From Cerioporus squamosus (Eukaryota; Basidiomycota; Agaricomycetes; Polyporales; Polyporaceae), in NCBI GenBank assembly GCA_022592435.1, contig JABYQS010000101.1:62001-126000 (forward strand): 64,000 bases of DNA. Reading direction: 5' to 3'. This document shows, piece after piece, positions 11,173 to 22,176 of the stretch; positions within the stretch are counted from its first letter, which is position 1; the number at the start of each line of letters is the position of its first letter. The translations under genes were made by a program, and so were the position numbers. The notes beneath the pieces are model-generated. The model saw only the letters and a program-made list of their open reading frames with translations. It did no database searches and had not been told where the DNA came from.

Positions 11173-11485
11173 GCGATAGATCCGACGACGACGACGCGAC
11201 TCGGACCAGGCACTGCCTGGTGTTGGGCGTGCACGTTCAGGAGGAGATGCTCGCTGAAGCGCCCCTTGTGGCGTGCGGCCCGGTTGCACAGCCACCCCCG
11301 ATCTTGACACGTTAGCCTATGCCGAGCGCCTACAGCCGTGGTAAATACCCGTATGGTCGTACCTTCCCCATACCAGCCCATACCCCGTGTGCGTGCAATC
11401 CACCAGCAAGTCCCTATACCTTGACCTTTACGGACCCATCTACACTTGTATTTGTATGTTTGCGCGTCCTTGAACTCGCTCTGCC
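11173..11485. promoter_or_regulatory. Divergent promoter, SLC25 carrier / RING-CH gene
   Basis: A 313-bp region between two divergent start codons, so the promoters must be shared or overlapping. I see no clear TATA box or known site. Confidence 0.4.
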
Positions 11486-12431
11486 ATGCCCGAGGAGACG
11501 GAAGATACCAAACAGTGCCGCATCTGCCTCGACGGCGAGGACCCGGAGCTGGGCAGGCTCATACGGCCGTGTCTATGCAAAGGATCTATCAGCGTACGCA
11601 GTCTCCATTACATAGTGCTCTAATTGAGTTATGGTGCTCACCCTGTCCTTCGCTGGTAGTATGTACACGTGAAGTGTCTGCAACGATGGCGGAACACCTC
11701 CGCTTCACGGAGCGCGTTCTACGCTTGCCCTCAATGCGGGTATCGCTATCACTTCGCTCGTACCCGTGTCGTGGGTATAGCCACTAACCCAAGTGAGCCA
11801 CCACATCTGACTTCTGATTCATGTGCTTACGGGAGGTCGGTAGTCGTTATTGCTGCCCTTTCGACATTGCTGTTCACCATCCTGGTCCTCCTGAGCTCCT
11901 TTGTGACCACATACTTCATGGGCGACGATGACGAGTACAGATTCACCGTCTGGTACCCCTACGACATCTTCCGGAATCTCGTCAGAATGACCCTTCGTAT
12001 CCTCGTCGACGACCGCTTGCTTGACGCCGCCGTCATGCGGTCCAAGCCAGGCATGCCTCGCGTCATAGAGCCGCGGCGACCACCCAGCTTGCTACAACGC
12101 CTCTTCACACGCTTCTTGCTTGGCCTGCCCGTTGTCGGGGCCGGCTCCATCGCGCACCTGCTAATGTCCATCCCACTGCCGTTCACTTGGCTACGGTTCC
12201 GCACGCGGCGGGCGAGTCGCCAGTCGAGGGACATGATGGCTCTGATAATTCTCGCGGTCGTGCTCGCGGGCGCTGCAAGGCGAGGAATATTCTTTGCCTC
12301 CTGTGATCTCCCGACGCCGAAGTGCTGACCAGCTGATTCGTAGGGCGCTGTACAAGGTGTACCAGCTCACGGAGAGAGTGACGAAGAGGCTCCTTCTTCG
12401 TGCGGAGGATGCGATCCTCGAGGTTGGCTGA
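11486..12431 (+). CDS. RING-CH (MARCH-type) membrane E3 ubiquitin ligase
   Basis: The N-terminus holds a C4HC3 RING-variant domain: CRICLDGED, CLCKGSIS, YVHVKCLQRW, then YACPQCGYRY. This class recruits E2 enzymes and ubiquitinates membrane proteins (Doa10/MARCH group). Two or more hydrophobic segments follow: VIAALSTLLFTILVLLSSFV, LLGLPVVGAGSIAHLLM and MMALIILAVVLAGA. The protein ends ALYKVYQLTERVTKRLLL...LEVG. Length is about 265 residues, far shorter than Doa10. Introns include one that splits the RING (about 11591-11660) and a final one that appears to use a GC donor (12280-12343, GCGAGG to CGTAG), needed to keep frame into the conserved-looking tail. Without that splice the frame ends at 12328. 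Confidence 0.8.
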
Positions 12432-12909
12432 CTTGAGACTGCAGGGTGTATCAATTGAATGGCCCCTGGCAGGCGAATGTTTGTTTGAAGTGTCTTGACT
12501 ATTGAAACCAGTGTAATGCGATACTAGGCGGATTTGGCATATTTATCTGAGGAACCCTTCCATCTCACACCTCCCCTACCTATGTTCGTCCAGTATCTCA
12601 ACGACGACCTACAGGTTTATTTTGCTCAATATCTGAGTCTTGAGGTTGTCACAGCCGGAATCAAACTCCATGCACGGCCAGCCGCGCGCGGCATGGGCGC
12701 CATACGGAAAGTGTAGATTCGCGCGTGAGCCTGCGCCCCTTTCCCTCAGTCAGCCACCTACATATATGTTTGAGACCATCCAGCCAGCCTCCGTTCTCGT
12801 TCTCACACTTGTCCGCCATTCTCTCGTACCCGCGTAGTCATTCCGCCGCTACTTCCGACGCTGCTGTTGCCCTTCTGATCCCGCCGCCGCATCTGGAGCA
12901 CCTACGGCC
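12432..12909. other. Intergenic region before RNase III gene
   Basis: About 480 bp holding the 3' end of the RING-CH transcript and the promoter of the next gene. CT-rich before 12910. No gene seen. Confidence 0.4.
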
Positions 12910-14362
12910 ATGGTTCACGTCTCCATCCTTCAACGAGCCATCGAGAAGGCGATCAACAAGCCTGATTACACGGCGTCACTCCCACCGCTCTCAGAGAAGA
13001 CATGGCTGAAGATTCTGGCATACACGCACCAGGCACGAGCGGAGAACGAACGGCTGGAGTTCGTCGGGGACGCACTCATGTACGCCACACTGGCGCCACA
13101 GCTCTATGCTCAGTATCCGAACGGAACACCTCACCTCTACACAGTGCGTATCCTCTTCTCACATGTATATATTCGACCGGGAAAGTAACACGAAAGACGA
13201 TCTAGTGCCTTCGTGCGGTACTGCACTCCAACGCCACCTTCTCCTTGCTCGCCGAGAAGCTGGACATCATGGCGGTTAGCGATCGGGTACTACAAGCTCT
13301 GACGCAGCGGACGTTCGGCGAAGGTGCGCTGGCTCCGAGCAAGACGAAGCCTCAAGTCAAAACGACCGCGGACATGTTCGAGACCATCATCGGCGCGTAC
13401 TACTTCGACAACGGCTTCGAGGCGTTGTATCACTGGGTGTTGGAGATTTACGCGCCTCTGATCAAAGTCGTGGCTGAGACGTTCTTCGTGCAGTAAGTCG
13501 TTCAGTGAGCGTGTCTCCCCTCTCTATCATCGTTGTTTCCTACCAGTCAAAATGGTCCATGGTCCACTCATCGAGGACCGGGCGAGAAGAAACGCACAAC
13601 CGAGCCCTTCGTCTACAAGCACGGTACTCTTTTGAGCGGACCTTCCACCCACCCTCGACAGGATCCTTCCCCGCCATCGCTGAAGAAGCAGAAGGCTGTG
13701 GCAAATACTGTCAGGCAACGAGGGTGTGTAGCGGAGAAGGTTCGGGTGGCACACGCGGGTCGTACCTCTCCTCGTCCTAGCGCGAAGGTGCATATTATAG
13801 GCACATCCAATCGTACGTCTGGCATTGCTCTCAAGCAGCGAACTCGCAAGTTAACATAAGAATAGCCAAAGCGAAGGTTGCGCCTGCCAAACCGTCGTCC
13901 AAGGTGTCGCTGAGCAATACCGTAACGCAAGCAACGTTAGTGGCCAAGCAGGCTCCGATCATCATCGACCTCACGGTTAGCTCGGACTCGGACTCGGAGG
14001 ACGACTGTCAGCCGCTCGTCCGCCATCCCCTCGTCACTCCACGGATTCCCCGCTCGTCTCGTCCGGTGTCCAAGCGACCTACACCCGCTCGCGCTGTCGC
14101 TTCGCCTCTGCGTGAGTCTCCCCCGCTTATCGTGAGCACGGTCTCTCTGTCAGAATCAGAAGACGAGATGATGCTGGAGAGTATGCTCATCGCCGACGAC
14201 TCTGGTTCTGACATGGACTGTGGCTCTTCTGATGTGGAGACTCTCGCAAGCCCCTCGAAGACTGCGCCGCTCTTGCCACGGACGGGCTTCGGTGGTGTCG
14301 CACTGGACACCTCGCAGCCTACTTCCCACATGCAGAGGGCCGTGTTTCTGCGCTTACAGTGA
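12910..14362 (+). CDS. RNase III-domain protein with disordered acidic tail
   Basis: Residues about 1-180 form an RNase III domain. The signature ENERLEFVGDALMY and the second acidic motif ADMFETIIGAYYFDNG keep the four metal-binding acids expected for catalysis (E and D in the first, D and E in the second). The start MVHVSILQRAIEKAINKPDY is a sound beginning for the fold. There is no PAZ, helicase or double-stranded RNA-binding domain, so it is not a canonical Dicer or Rnt1. The C-terminal half is Ser/Pro/Lys-rich and then acidic, with IIIDLTVSSDSDSEDD, which looks like a SUMO-interaction motif followed by acidic residues. Splicing of exons beyond 13494 is plausible but less certain. RNA target and location are unknown; the basic and SIM-like tail suggests the nucleus. 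Confidence 0.75.
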
Positions 14363-14801
14363 GCTCGTCTCCTCTCTCATCCATGCAGCCTTCAATAGCG
14401 TCCACGTAATGTCTCATTGCCCATATGCCATCTTGATATGTATACCCTGGGTTCCGGTTCTGTCTGGCCGCACGGCGCATACGATCTCCCTCTATAGGTT
14501 TATACTAGTCTCTATTCGCAATGGAATCGGATAGTGGTTTACGCATGCAGTCATCATCGTTCTACGTGTAGTCTGTAACACAATGTCTGCACGCACCAAG
14601 CAAAGAGCTTCAAGTTGAAGGTGAGTGTCACGCCGCCCTTCACAAACGCGTTGACGCGCGCACGTGGTTGTGACATGCGCGAAGGAAACACGCGAACCGC
14701 GTTTGTTCGGAAGCCACCACTCGACCGCCACTGCGCCTTCCACCCTTCCCTGCCACCTCATCCACGTCGTATCGCAAGGAGACGCCACACAGCGGTTGAC
14801 T
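14363..14801. other. Intergenic region and mad2 promoter
   Basis: About 440 bp. Contains ACGCGT and CACGTG close together (14646-14666). No gene seen. Confidence 0.4.
14646..14666. promoter_or_regulatory. ACGCGT plus CACGTG pair upstream of mad2
   Basis: ACGCGT at 14646-14651 and CACGTG at 14661-14666, 9 bp apart, about 140-155 bp before the Mad2 start. This fits cell-cycle-regulated transcription by MBF, by inference. Confidence 0.4.
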
Positions 14802-15700
14802 ATGGCACCGACCAAGCAGAAACACGCCCCCACGCGCCAGGCTATCACCCTCAAAGGCTCGACAGCCTTGGTCACAGAATTCTTCAAGTTCGCTGCCAAC
14901 ACGTACGTGCGCAGGCCCGCCACGCATACCTAACCAATGGAGGACTTCCGCTGACGGATCCGTCATGTCGTTATGTACAGCATCCTGTTCCAGCGGGGAG
15001 TATATCCCGCTGATGACTTCCACATGGTCAAGAAATATGGGCAGACTGTGCTCGTTACCCAAGATCTCGCGCTTGAGAACTACCTAGACAAGTGTGTCTA
15101 TACCTCCCCTGCTACGCAGCTACGGACTGATCTCACGCCATCATTGTTAGGATTCTCAAGCAGGTGAACCGTGAGTGCCCGGTTACTGCCTGCGTGCCTA
15201 TCAATGCAATGCTGAGCTCAACCGGACAGAATGGCTTCTCACCGGGTCCATTACACAACTCGTCCTCGCGATCATTTCCAAGGACTCACGGACACCGCTT
15301 GAGCGCTGGGTCTTCGACATCAATCTGGTCGAGCCACCAGCGGCCACGGAGAGTTCAGAGGCGTGCGTGTCCTCGCGACTGCGACGGAGTCGAGCGCGGC
15401 CATGGCTGATGCGTGCTTCACAGTGCCCCTGCAAAGCCCGAAAGCGAAATCCAGGCAGAGATTCGGAATATTCTGAAACAGATTGTGTCGACAGTCACGT
15501 TCCTGCCTGTGATCGACGAGCCGACGGTGTTCAACATCCTGGCATACACGAAAGAGTCCGTCGACGTCCCTGCCAACGAGTGGGTGGATACGGACCCGCT
15601 GGCGATCGAAGCGTCCAAGAGCCAACAGGTGAAGCTTCGGAGCTTCTCCACAGATGTGCATCGGATCGAGGCCATGGTTGCGTATCGATATGAAGGCTAG
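14802..15700 (+). CDS. mad2: Spindle assembly checkpoint protein Mad2
   Basis: HORMA-domain protein that binds Cdc20 and Mad1 at unattached kinetochores and delays anaphase. The whole product (about 214 residues, the usual size) reads as one HORMA domain: ITLKGSTALVTEFFKFAANT, ILFQRGVYPADDF, LVTQDLALENYL, WLLTGSITQLVLAI, LERWVFDINL, then a C-terminal safety-belt region with VKLRSFSTDVHRIEAMVAYR. Exon joins keep phase: after AANT (GTACGT donor), at the LDK/ILK join, at N/QWLL, and after SSEA. The short exon ILKQVN is only about 20 nt. Start MAPTKQKH is the first in-frame ATG with support. An MCB-like site lies upstream. Confidence 0.93.
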
Positions 15701-16397
15701 AGACGGAGCGGTGATGGGAGAGCCTGAGCACGGGGATGCCGGACCCAGGGCGTCGGGCGTGATGCTGGTTATGCGCTTGTTGGGACTTTGTGGGAAGCGG
15801 GCCCTGGGAGGGTGCGTCTGGACGTTCAGACGGAGTTGGATGATTGATGAATCCGGCCTGTTGGAGGCGCGGTGACGGATTACTGGGTCGAGGAGGCAAT
15901 GCGGGCGGTGGACGTTGCGGGCATTGGGGAATGGACGAGAGGGCATTCGTGTGTAAGATAGGACGCGTGCGCAGCGCGGTTAATGGACACGCTGGGAGTG
16001 GGCGGACGTGCAAACCTCCGCTGAAAATAGGGCAGACGAGGACAAGGATCTGCAACGCGAGCGAGGGCGTTGGTCCGAGCATTTGGGACAGCAGGCGATG
16101 CCGTGTCTGGCGTCGTCCAGGCGGGAACAGATCGCGCCGAGTCGAGGTACAGCCGGCGCCCGCCGCGGACGTCAGAGTGGTATTGCCATGCCACCGGGAC
16201 GGGGTCTGATACTGGTCGCCTGAGCCCGCGTGGGCGCCCATAACCTCTCCTCCCTTTTCTTCCCACCTTCTCTCCCGTCTCTCCTCCCGCCCCCTCCGTT
16301 TCTCTCTCTACCCATTTCCATTCCTTTGTCTGGCCGGCCGGACGACGCTCGTTAGGTATCTTATCCTCTCTGGGACGGCGCGTAATCCAACAGCACA
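15701..16397. other. Intergenic region and noxA promoter
   Basis: About 700 bp without a believable gene. The last 150 bp is strongly pyrimidine-rich (about 16246-16330), a usual feature upstream of well-expressed basidiomycete genes. Confidence 0.45.
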
Positions 16398-18555
16398 ATG
16401 GGCGAGAACTGGTTCCAGCGCGAGTTCCTCCAACCTCGCCGCCTCGCCTTCAACGTCATCTTCTATGGCCTTCATCTCTTCTTCTTCGGTTATGGGTGGT
16501 ACAGTCAGGTGCGTAGACTGTGTACGCTTGCTCATTCAGACAGGGTGCTGAGAAGTGGCGCGCTCTGCAGGAGACCAACAAGAAGCTCTCAGCCTTGAAC
16601 GGGCTCAAGTGGTCCGTGTGGACGTCTCGCGGTGCTGGCTTGGTCCTTGCATTCGATGGTGGCTTGATTCTCGTCCCCATGTTGCGGAACATCATCCGTG
16701 TGGTCCGCCCCAAGCTTACCTGGCTCTTCCCCGCCGACGAGAACATCTGGTTCCATCGGCAGGTTGCATACTCCATGGCATTCTGGGCCATGGTTCACAC
16801 CACGGCGCACTACGTGAACTTCTTCAACGTTGAACGTACCCGTAAGTGATGATCTCTCTCCGTTTGTTGCTTGTGGGTAAGTGGGGCTCACTGCGTTCAC
16901 CCGCAGAGGTCCGGCCCGAAATTGCGCTCGACATCCACTACACGCAAGCGGGAGGCATCTCTGGTCACTTCATGCTCCTCATCATGGTCCTCATGTACAC
17001 CACGGCGCACCACAAGATCCGCAACCAATGCTTTGAGGCCTTTTGGTACACACACCACCTTGCGTTCTTCTTCATGATCGGTCTGTACGCCCATGCCACC
17101 GGATGCTTCGTGCGCGACTCTGCGGAACCCGCGTACTCCGCCGTGTTCCCCTTCTACACCACGGATCACTGCTTGGGATACGAGAGCTGGCGCTTCACCA
17201 TCTGGCCTGGCATCATCTACTTTGGAGAGAGGATCTGGCGCGAGATTCGGGCCAGGCGCGCCACGCGTCTGTCGAAGGTCCTCGTTCACCCGAGTGGTAA
17301 GTGCTTATCGACCCTTCATGCCAATAATAAACCGTTACTATGGTGCTGACGACTGGGCACAATGCAGGCGCTATGGAGCTGCGAATCATCAAGCCCAGCT
17401 TCAAATACGTCGCTGGTCAGTGGCTGTTCATCCAGGTCCCTGACATCTCTGGCTGGCAGTGGCACCCGGTACGTACGTTAAGTGGCGGCATAACAATGCG
17501 TGACTGACAGCCGTGGACAGTTCACTATCACGTCGGCCCCCGAGGACCCCTACGTCTCCGTCCACATCCGTCAGGTCGGTGATTGGACCTATGCATTGGG
17601 AGAGCGTGTTGGTGCTGGTCCTCAGGTGGTCGCTTCCATGACGAAGGCTGCCTTGAAGGGCGACGAGAAGGACGAGAGTGTCTACGGTACTCGTGGCGAC
17701 TTCGTCGAGATCGATGCCGCTGGCCGGGCTCTCCCCGCTGTCCGCATCGACGGTCCCTACGGTGCCCCGGCGGAGGATGTGTTCAACGTGGAGGTCGCTG
17801 TGCTCATCGGCGCTGGTATCGGTAAGAATGCTGCACGTCTCACATGGTAACCCCGACACTGACATGTACTCCCAGGTGTAACGCCGTTCGCCTCGATTCT
17901 CAAGCACATTTGGTATCGCCAGAAGAAGGGCACTCTTGGATCTCTCAAGCGTGTCGAGTTCTTCTGGGTTTGCCGTGACGCTCCTTCGTTCGGTTGGTTC
18001 CAGACCCTTCTGCAAGAGGTCGAGGCTGCTCAGGCCGATCGTAAGTGTTAGCAACGCGCGCGCCGTTGCTTTAGTCTCACGATTTTGTTGCACAGCCAAC
18101 TTCCTCCGTATCAACATCTACCTCACCCAGAAGATCTCTGAGGACATGCTCTGGAACATTGCTGTCAACGATGCGGGTGCCGAGTACGACCCGCTCACGC
18201 TCCTTCGTACTCGTACCATGTTCGGGCGCCCTGACTGGAAGACGATCTACTCGCGCATGAGCCAAGCCATCCAGAGCGGTCAGTATGTTCCCGGTACGAA
18301 CGCCCAGCTCAAGTCCAAGGTCGGGGTAAGTAACATAGTTCGGACGCTTCTGGAATTGCAGGATGGTTTACGAGACTTGACGACAGACATACTTCTGCGG
18401 TCCTGGTGTCCTCGCGAAGGCCATCAAGGAGGCCTGCCAGGAGGCCAACTGCGCGGCTGTCGACTTCACTTTCGCCAAGGTATGTCTCGCCGAGAAGACC
18501 GGGATCTGCATCTTTCTCACTCACGTCTTCGCACACCTTACAGGAACACTTCTAA
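16398..18555 (+). CDS. noxA: NADPH oxidase A (superoxide-generating)
   Basis: Flavocytochrome of the gp91phox family. It transfers electrons from NADPH through FAD and two haems to oxygen; fungal NoxA acts in fruiting and hyphal differentiation with NoxR and Rac. The protein, about 550 residues, starts MGENWFQREFLQPRRL, without the longer NoxB-type leader. The ferric-reductase core has haem histidines in WFHRQVAYSMAFWAMVHTTAH and in WYTHHLAFFFMIGLYAH. HPFTITSAPEDP is the FAD site, GAGIGVTPFASILK the NADPH pyrophosphate site, FCGPGVLAKAI the nicotinamide region, and the C-terminus ends in FAKEHF, matching the Nox hallmark. No EF hands. About eight introns, all short. Very confident on family; A rather than B by length and N-terminus. 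Confidence 0.93.
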
Positions 18556-18933
18556 ACGCCATGATGCCAAGACCCCGTTCCCGTGCTGACCGAGATCCCC
18601 ATAGTACTTGTTGACCCCTGCTGTATCACCTACATCTACGATTCGCTGAAGGGATGTTGAGTCCCACTGCTGTGCATATGCTCTAATTTAAATCGACCGT
18701 GTTGAGAGAGAATTCATGTACTCGTACTGTCATCATCCCCGTGGGAATGTTGTACCAACAACGCGTCAACAAGACGTGTCCATGAGACGCCCAGATATTG
18801 CGTTCCTTGCACCAAGCCACACCTGCCGCAGTCACATCCTATCCGCTGTACGGCAGGGCCGTGTACGCGTCTCAAGAGGTCCTTTCTCATCTTCTTCTTT
18901 CAGCATCTGTGCCTGCGACGTGAGACCACGGCG
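18556..18933. other. Intergenic region and RecQ promoter with two ACGCGT sites
   Basis: About 380 bp. ACGCGT occurs at 18761-18766 and 18865-18870, about 170 and 65 bp before the RecQ start. No gene seen. Confidence 0.45.
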
Positions 18934-21828
18934 ATGGAGAAAGCTCACGAAGTGCTGAAGAATACCTTCGGGTTTGACTCTTTCCGCCTTGAGCAGGAAG
19001 CGGTACGCGTCTTTCGCCCTCACCATTCCACATCGACGCGTTTTGACGGTCGAACGCGCTCTAGGTGATCCGGAGACTCATTGTGGACAACGAAAACGCG
19101 CTCGTCCTTTTTCCCACCGGAGGTGTGTGGCTGTCGGGTGGGAAGTATGCACTCCCTAAAGAGCCGCCCATTATGCAGGAGGGAAGAGTTTGACCTACCA
19201 AATCCCGGCGTTATGCTTGGAGGTGCGTGCACACGTCATGTCGCACACCCTTGCAGACTGTGGCTGAGACGGGAAACAGGGCTTGACCTTGGTCATCTCT
19301 CCTCTCATTGCACTCATGAAGGACCAAGTGGACGCGCTCGTGGCGCGAGGTGTGAAGGCCGCGAACCTGGACAGCACGCAAGGCGCTGATCGAGCGGCGT
19401 GGATCAAGGGTGAAGTCTTGTCTGGGAACATGAAGATCCTGTACGTCGCGCCCGAAAGGTCAGTCCCTCAGCCCACTTCCCCTCGTTCCGGGATGCCGAC
19501 TCGCGACACAGGCTCAACAACGAAGGTTTCATGGCGATGATGAGACGGGTCAGAATATCCCTGCTTGCTGTTGACGAGTCGCATTGTATCTCCCAGGTAC
19601 GCATATATGCGCTATACCTACCCTGCACACCACATTCATCGGCACCGACAGTGGGGTGCGAGCTTCCGTCCGGAATACCTCAAGATCGCCCGGTTCGCGG
19701 AAGAGATGGATGTGGAACGCGTCCTCTGTCTCACGGCTACTGCCACTCAGTCGGTAGCGAAGGATATCTGCGACAGCTTCTTCATCGACCGCACTGCAGG
19801 CGTGTTCCGCATTCCGGTGTACCGGCCGAAGTGAGTGATTCTCTGATTCTGACAGTCCGCGCTGCACGTTTCTTACCATTCGCTTTCCAGCCTCGCACTG
19901 AAGGTTGAGGTCTTCGACAACACGGAGCAGAAGACGAAGCGTCTCGCCACAATTCTGAAGGGGCGCACTGGCCCGGCGATCGTCTACGTGACGCTGCAGA
20001 AGCATGCGGAAGAAGTGTCCAACGCCCTCCGCGCTCACCAGTTGGATGCGATGATCTACCATGCTGGCTTGCCTGGCGAGGAACGCGAACGTGTTCAACA
20101 ACAATTCATGGACTCGGACCAAGGTATAGTTATTGCTACCATTGCATTCGGAATGGGCATTGACAAGGGTGAGTCCTGCGTCATCAAGTGCGGTGTACAC
20201 TCTGTTGACGGTGATATGTTGCGCAGCGAACATTCGACAGGTACGCTCCCCTCATATCCGTGGCCGCCTCAAGTCTTAAGCTTGGGTCGCCCAGGTCATC
20301 CACTTCCACATGCCGAAGACGTTAGAGAACTACAGCCAGGAAGTCGGTCGAGCAGGCCGTGACGGCTTGCACTCCGACTGCTACATGTTCCTCTGTGCAA
20401 CGGACATACCTATACTGGAGGGTTTTGCCCGAGGTGATACTTGTGCCAAGCGCGACATTGAACTCTGGATCCAACAAGTCGCCTTGCAGCCTCCGGCTGC
20501 TGATGGAACGTTAGACTTCAATCATTACAAGCAAGCCAAAGAGTGCGTGTTTCCGTTGTAGATCAAGAATGTGACCGCTCACGACTGGTGTGCAGATACG
20601 ATATCAGGGTAAGCTACTAGGTCCTATCCTGCAGGGAGGCGCGTTACTAATTTGTGTGCAGCAAAATGTCCTCGGTCTCCTCTACGCCCAGCTGGAGCTC
20701 GACTATGGATACATTAGAGCGGTCACACCCTTCTACTCGATCTATGACATATCATCACGGAACGCCGAGGGGTGGCGCAAGGTCATGAGCGACTCATCCC
20801 CTGCTGCTGTGGCAATCAGGACTAATTGGATGACCAAAGGCAACGGCTACACAGTAAGTCCACCAGATGTTTCCGTCGAGTCTGAACTCACTTGAGTAGG
20901 TTGACATGGTGTTGACGGCGGAGCGCTCTGGTATCGACCGTAGCGAGCTCGCGAAGACAATCAACGGTTGGGAGATGGATGGTAGGTCCCTTGCTGGTGC
21001 ATTGATGCGTGCTCCTCATCAGCGGTTATCTAGGTAACATCTGGAGCAAAGCATCCCAAGTCAGAGCGGTCAGTACTTGGTCTCCTTGAGGTCTTCCTTG
21101 GACTCGTCGCTGAACGCTTGTCCAACAGCGGTACATGGTCATGAAGCCCATACCCAAGTCTGCTAAAGACATCAAGGCTCTGGCCGATGCCTTGTACCAG
21201 CGTATGGTTGCTCGCGAGGAAGAGGCCATCGAGAAGATTCGTAAAGTGATCGAGTTTGCTACGAACGATGACTGTAACTATCCACGGGGGCTTCATTTTG
21301 AGCGGGGCTAGTTGACTATCATATTCCACAGGCATGGCTCAAGGACTAGCAGCATATTTCGGCGACGAAGATGCCGTTCCAGACGGCATGTGTGGTCAAT
21401 GCACTTTCTGCCTGACTGGAGCTGGAGTCGACTTCTCGCCTGTGGCCACGTCCATCCCCGATCCCGTGCGCGTCAAGCAAATCCTGGATGCCTGTTCCGA
21501 GCGCGACGACCCTCGTCTACTCGCGCGTATGGCCTTCGGCATCACTTCACCACGGCTCACATATGGCAAATGGTCTACGGCCCACCCGCTGTTTGGCTGC
21601 ATGGTCGATACGGACTTCAGCGCGTTGGTGGCCGCCTTCGACGTCGAGTGCAAGAAAGCAGGCTATACCAGGATGGAGACAGCTGCCTCTGCACCACGAA
21701 CCTCTCAGAAACGTTCGTACACCCAGACAAAGACAACATCCACGTCCAGCTACCGAGGAGGCTATGGTCGCGGCGGAGGCCGTGGCGGTGGCAGCAGCTA
21801 CAAACGGGCCCGCGGACGTAGATACTAA
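18934..21828 (+). CDS. RecQ-family ATP-dependent DNA helicase
   Basis: 3'-5' helicase for repair and recombination. The protein is about 700-750 residues. Motif 0 is [12 protein letters not shown]; Walker A (FPTGGGKS) is split by an intron in phase; then [13 protein letters not shown]; motif II reads [10 protein letters not shown], with serine where DEAH has alanine; [41 protein letters not shown]; and motif [13 protein letters not shown]. The RecQ zinc-binding region follows: CYMFLC...MCGQCTFC. No HRDC domain is evident. The C-terminus is an RGG/GR-rich tail ([18 protein letters not shown]). Size and the short N-terminus recall RecQ1 or RecQ5-type enzymes more than Sgs1/BLM. Start [13 protein letters not shown] sits right before motif 0. 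At least a dozen introns. Confidence 0.9.
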
Positions 21829-22176
21829 GTTAGAGCGTTCTTGTTGCGACAATAGTGTACCATATACCGCGTATTTCTTGTACTGTACTCCCAGACGAAT
21901 GTGCTATCCTACGTACTGCATATATGATCTTGCCTCTATCTCTTGATCTCGGAGACGCGATCGTGACCGCGCAGAAGCAGCCGTGACGCGCGCGCGCGCA
22001 AGTTGAACGCGTCCGAGTCGTCGCTGTGGCTGCTGCCTCAGTGCCACGACTACCTGCCGCTCGTTCTCGTCTGCTTGGTCTTCGCCGCATCTGCTCTCGT
22101 GCTCTGCATATACTACGCTTGTGCCTCACTGCCTCTGCGAACTAAACACCGAGTTCCTGTTGTACCACCACCTGCT
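21829..22176. other. Intergenic region and taf5 promoter
   Basis: About 350 bp with an alternating CG tract (about 21986-21999, seven repeats) and one ACGCGT (22007-22012). The tract could favour Z-DNA. No separate gene seen. Confidence 0.4.

Noticed and set aside
15320..16241. Long minus-strand open frames opposite mad2 and its 3' flank
   Set aside because: They are low-complexity shadows of GC-rich coding sequence, with no domain features and overlapping in several frames.
19558..19600. RecQ motif II as DESH taken as an inactivating change
   Set aside because: The third position of DExH varies in active RecQ enzymes; the acids and the His are present.
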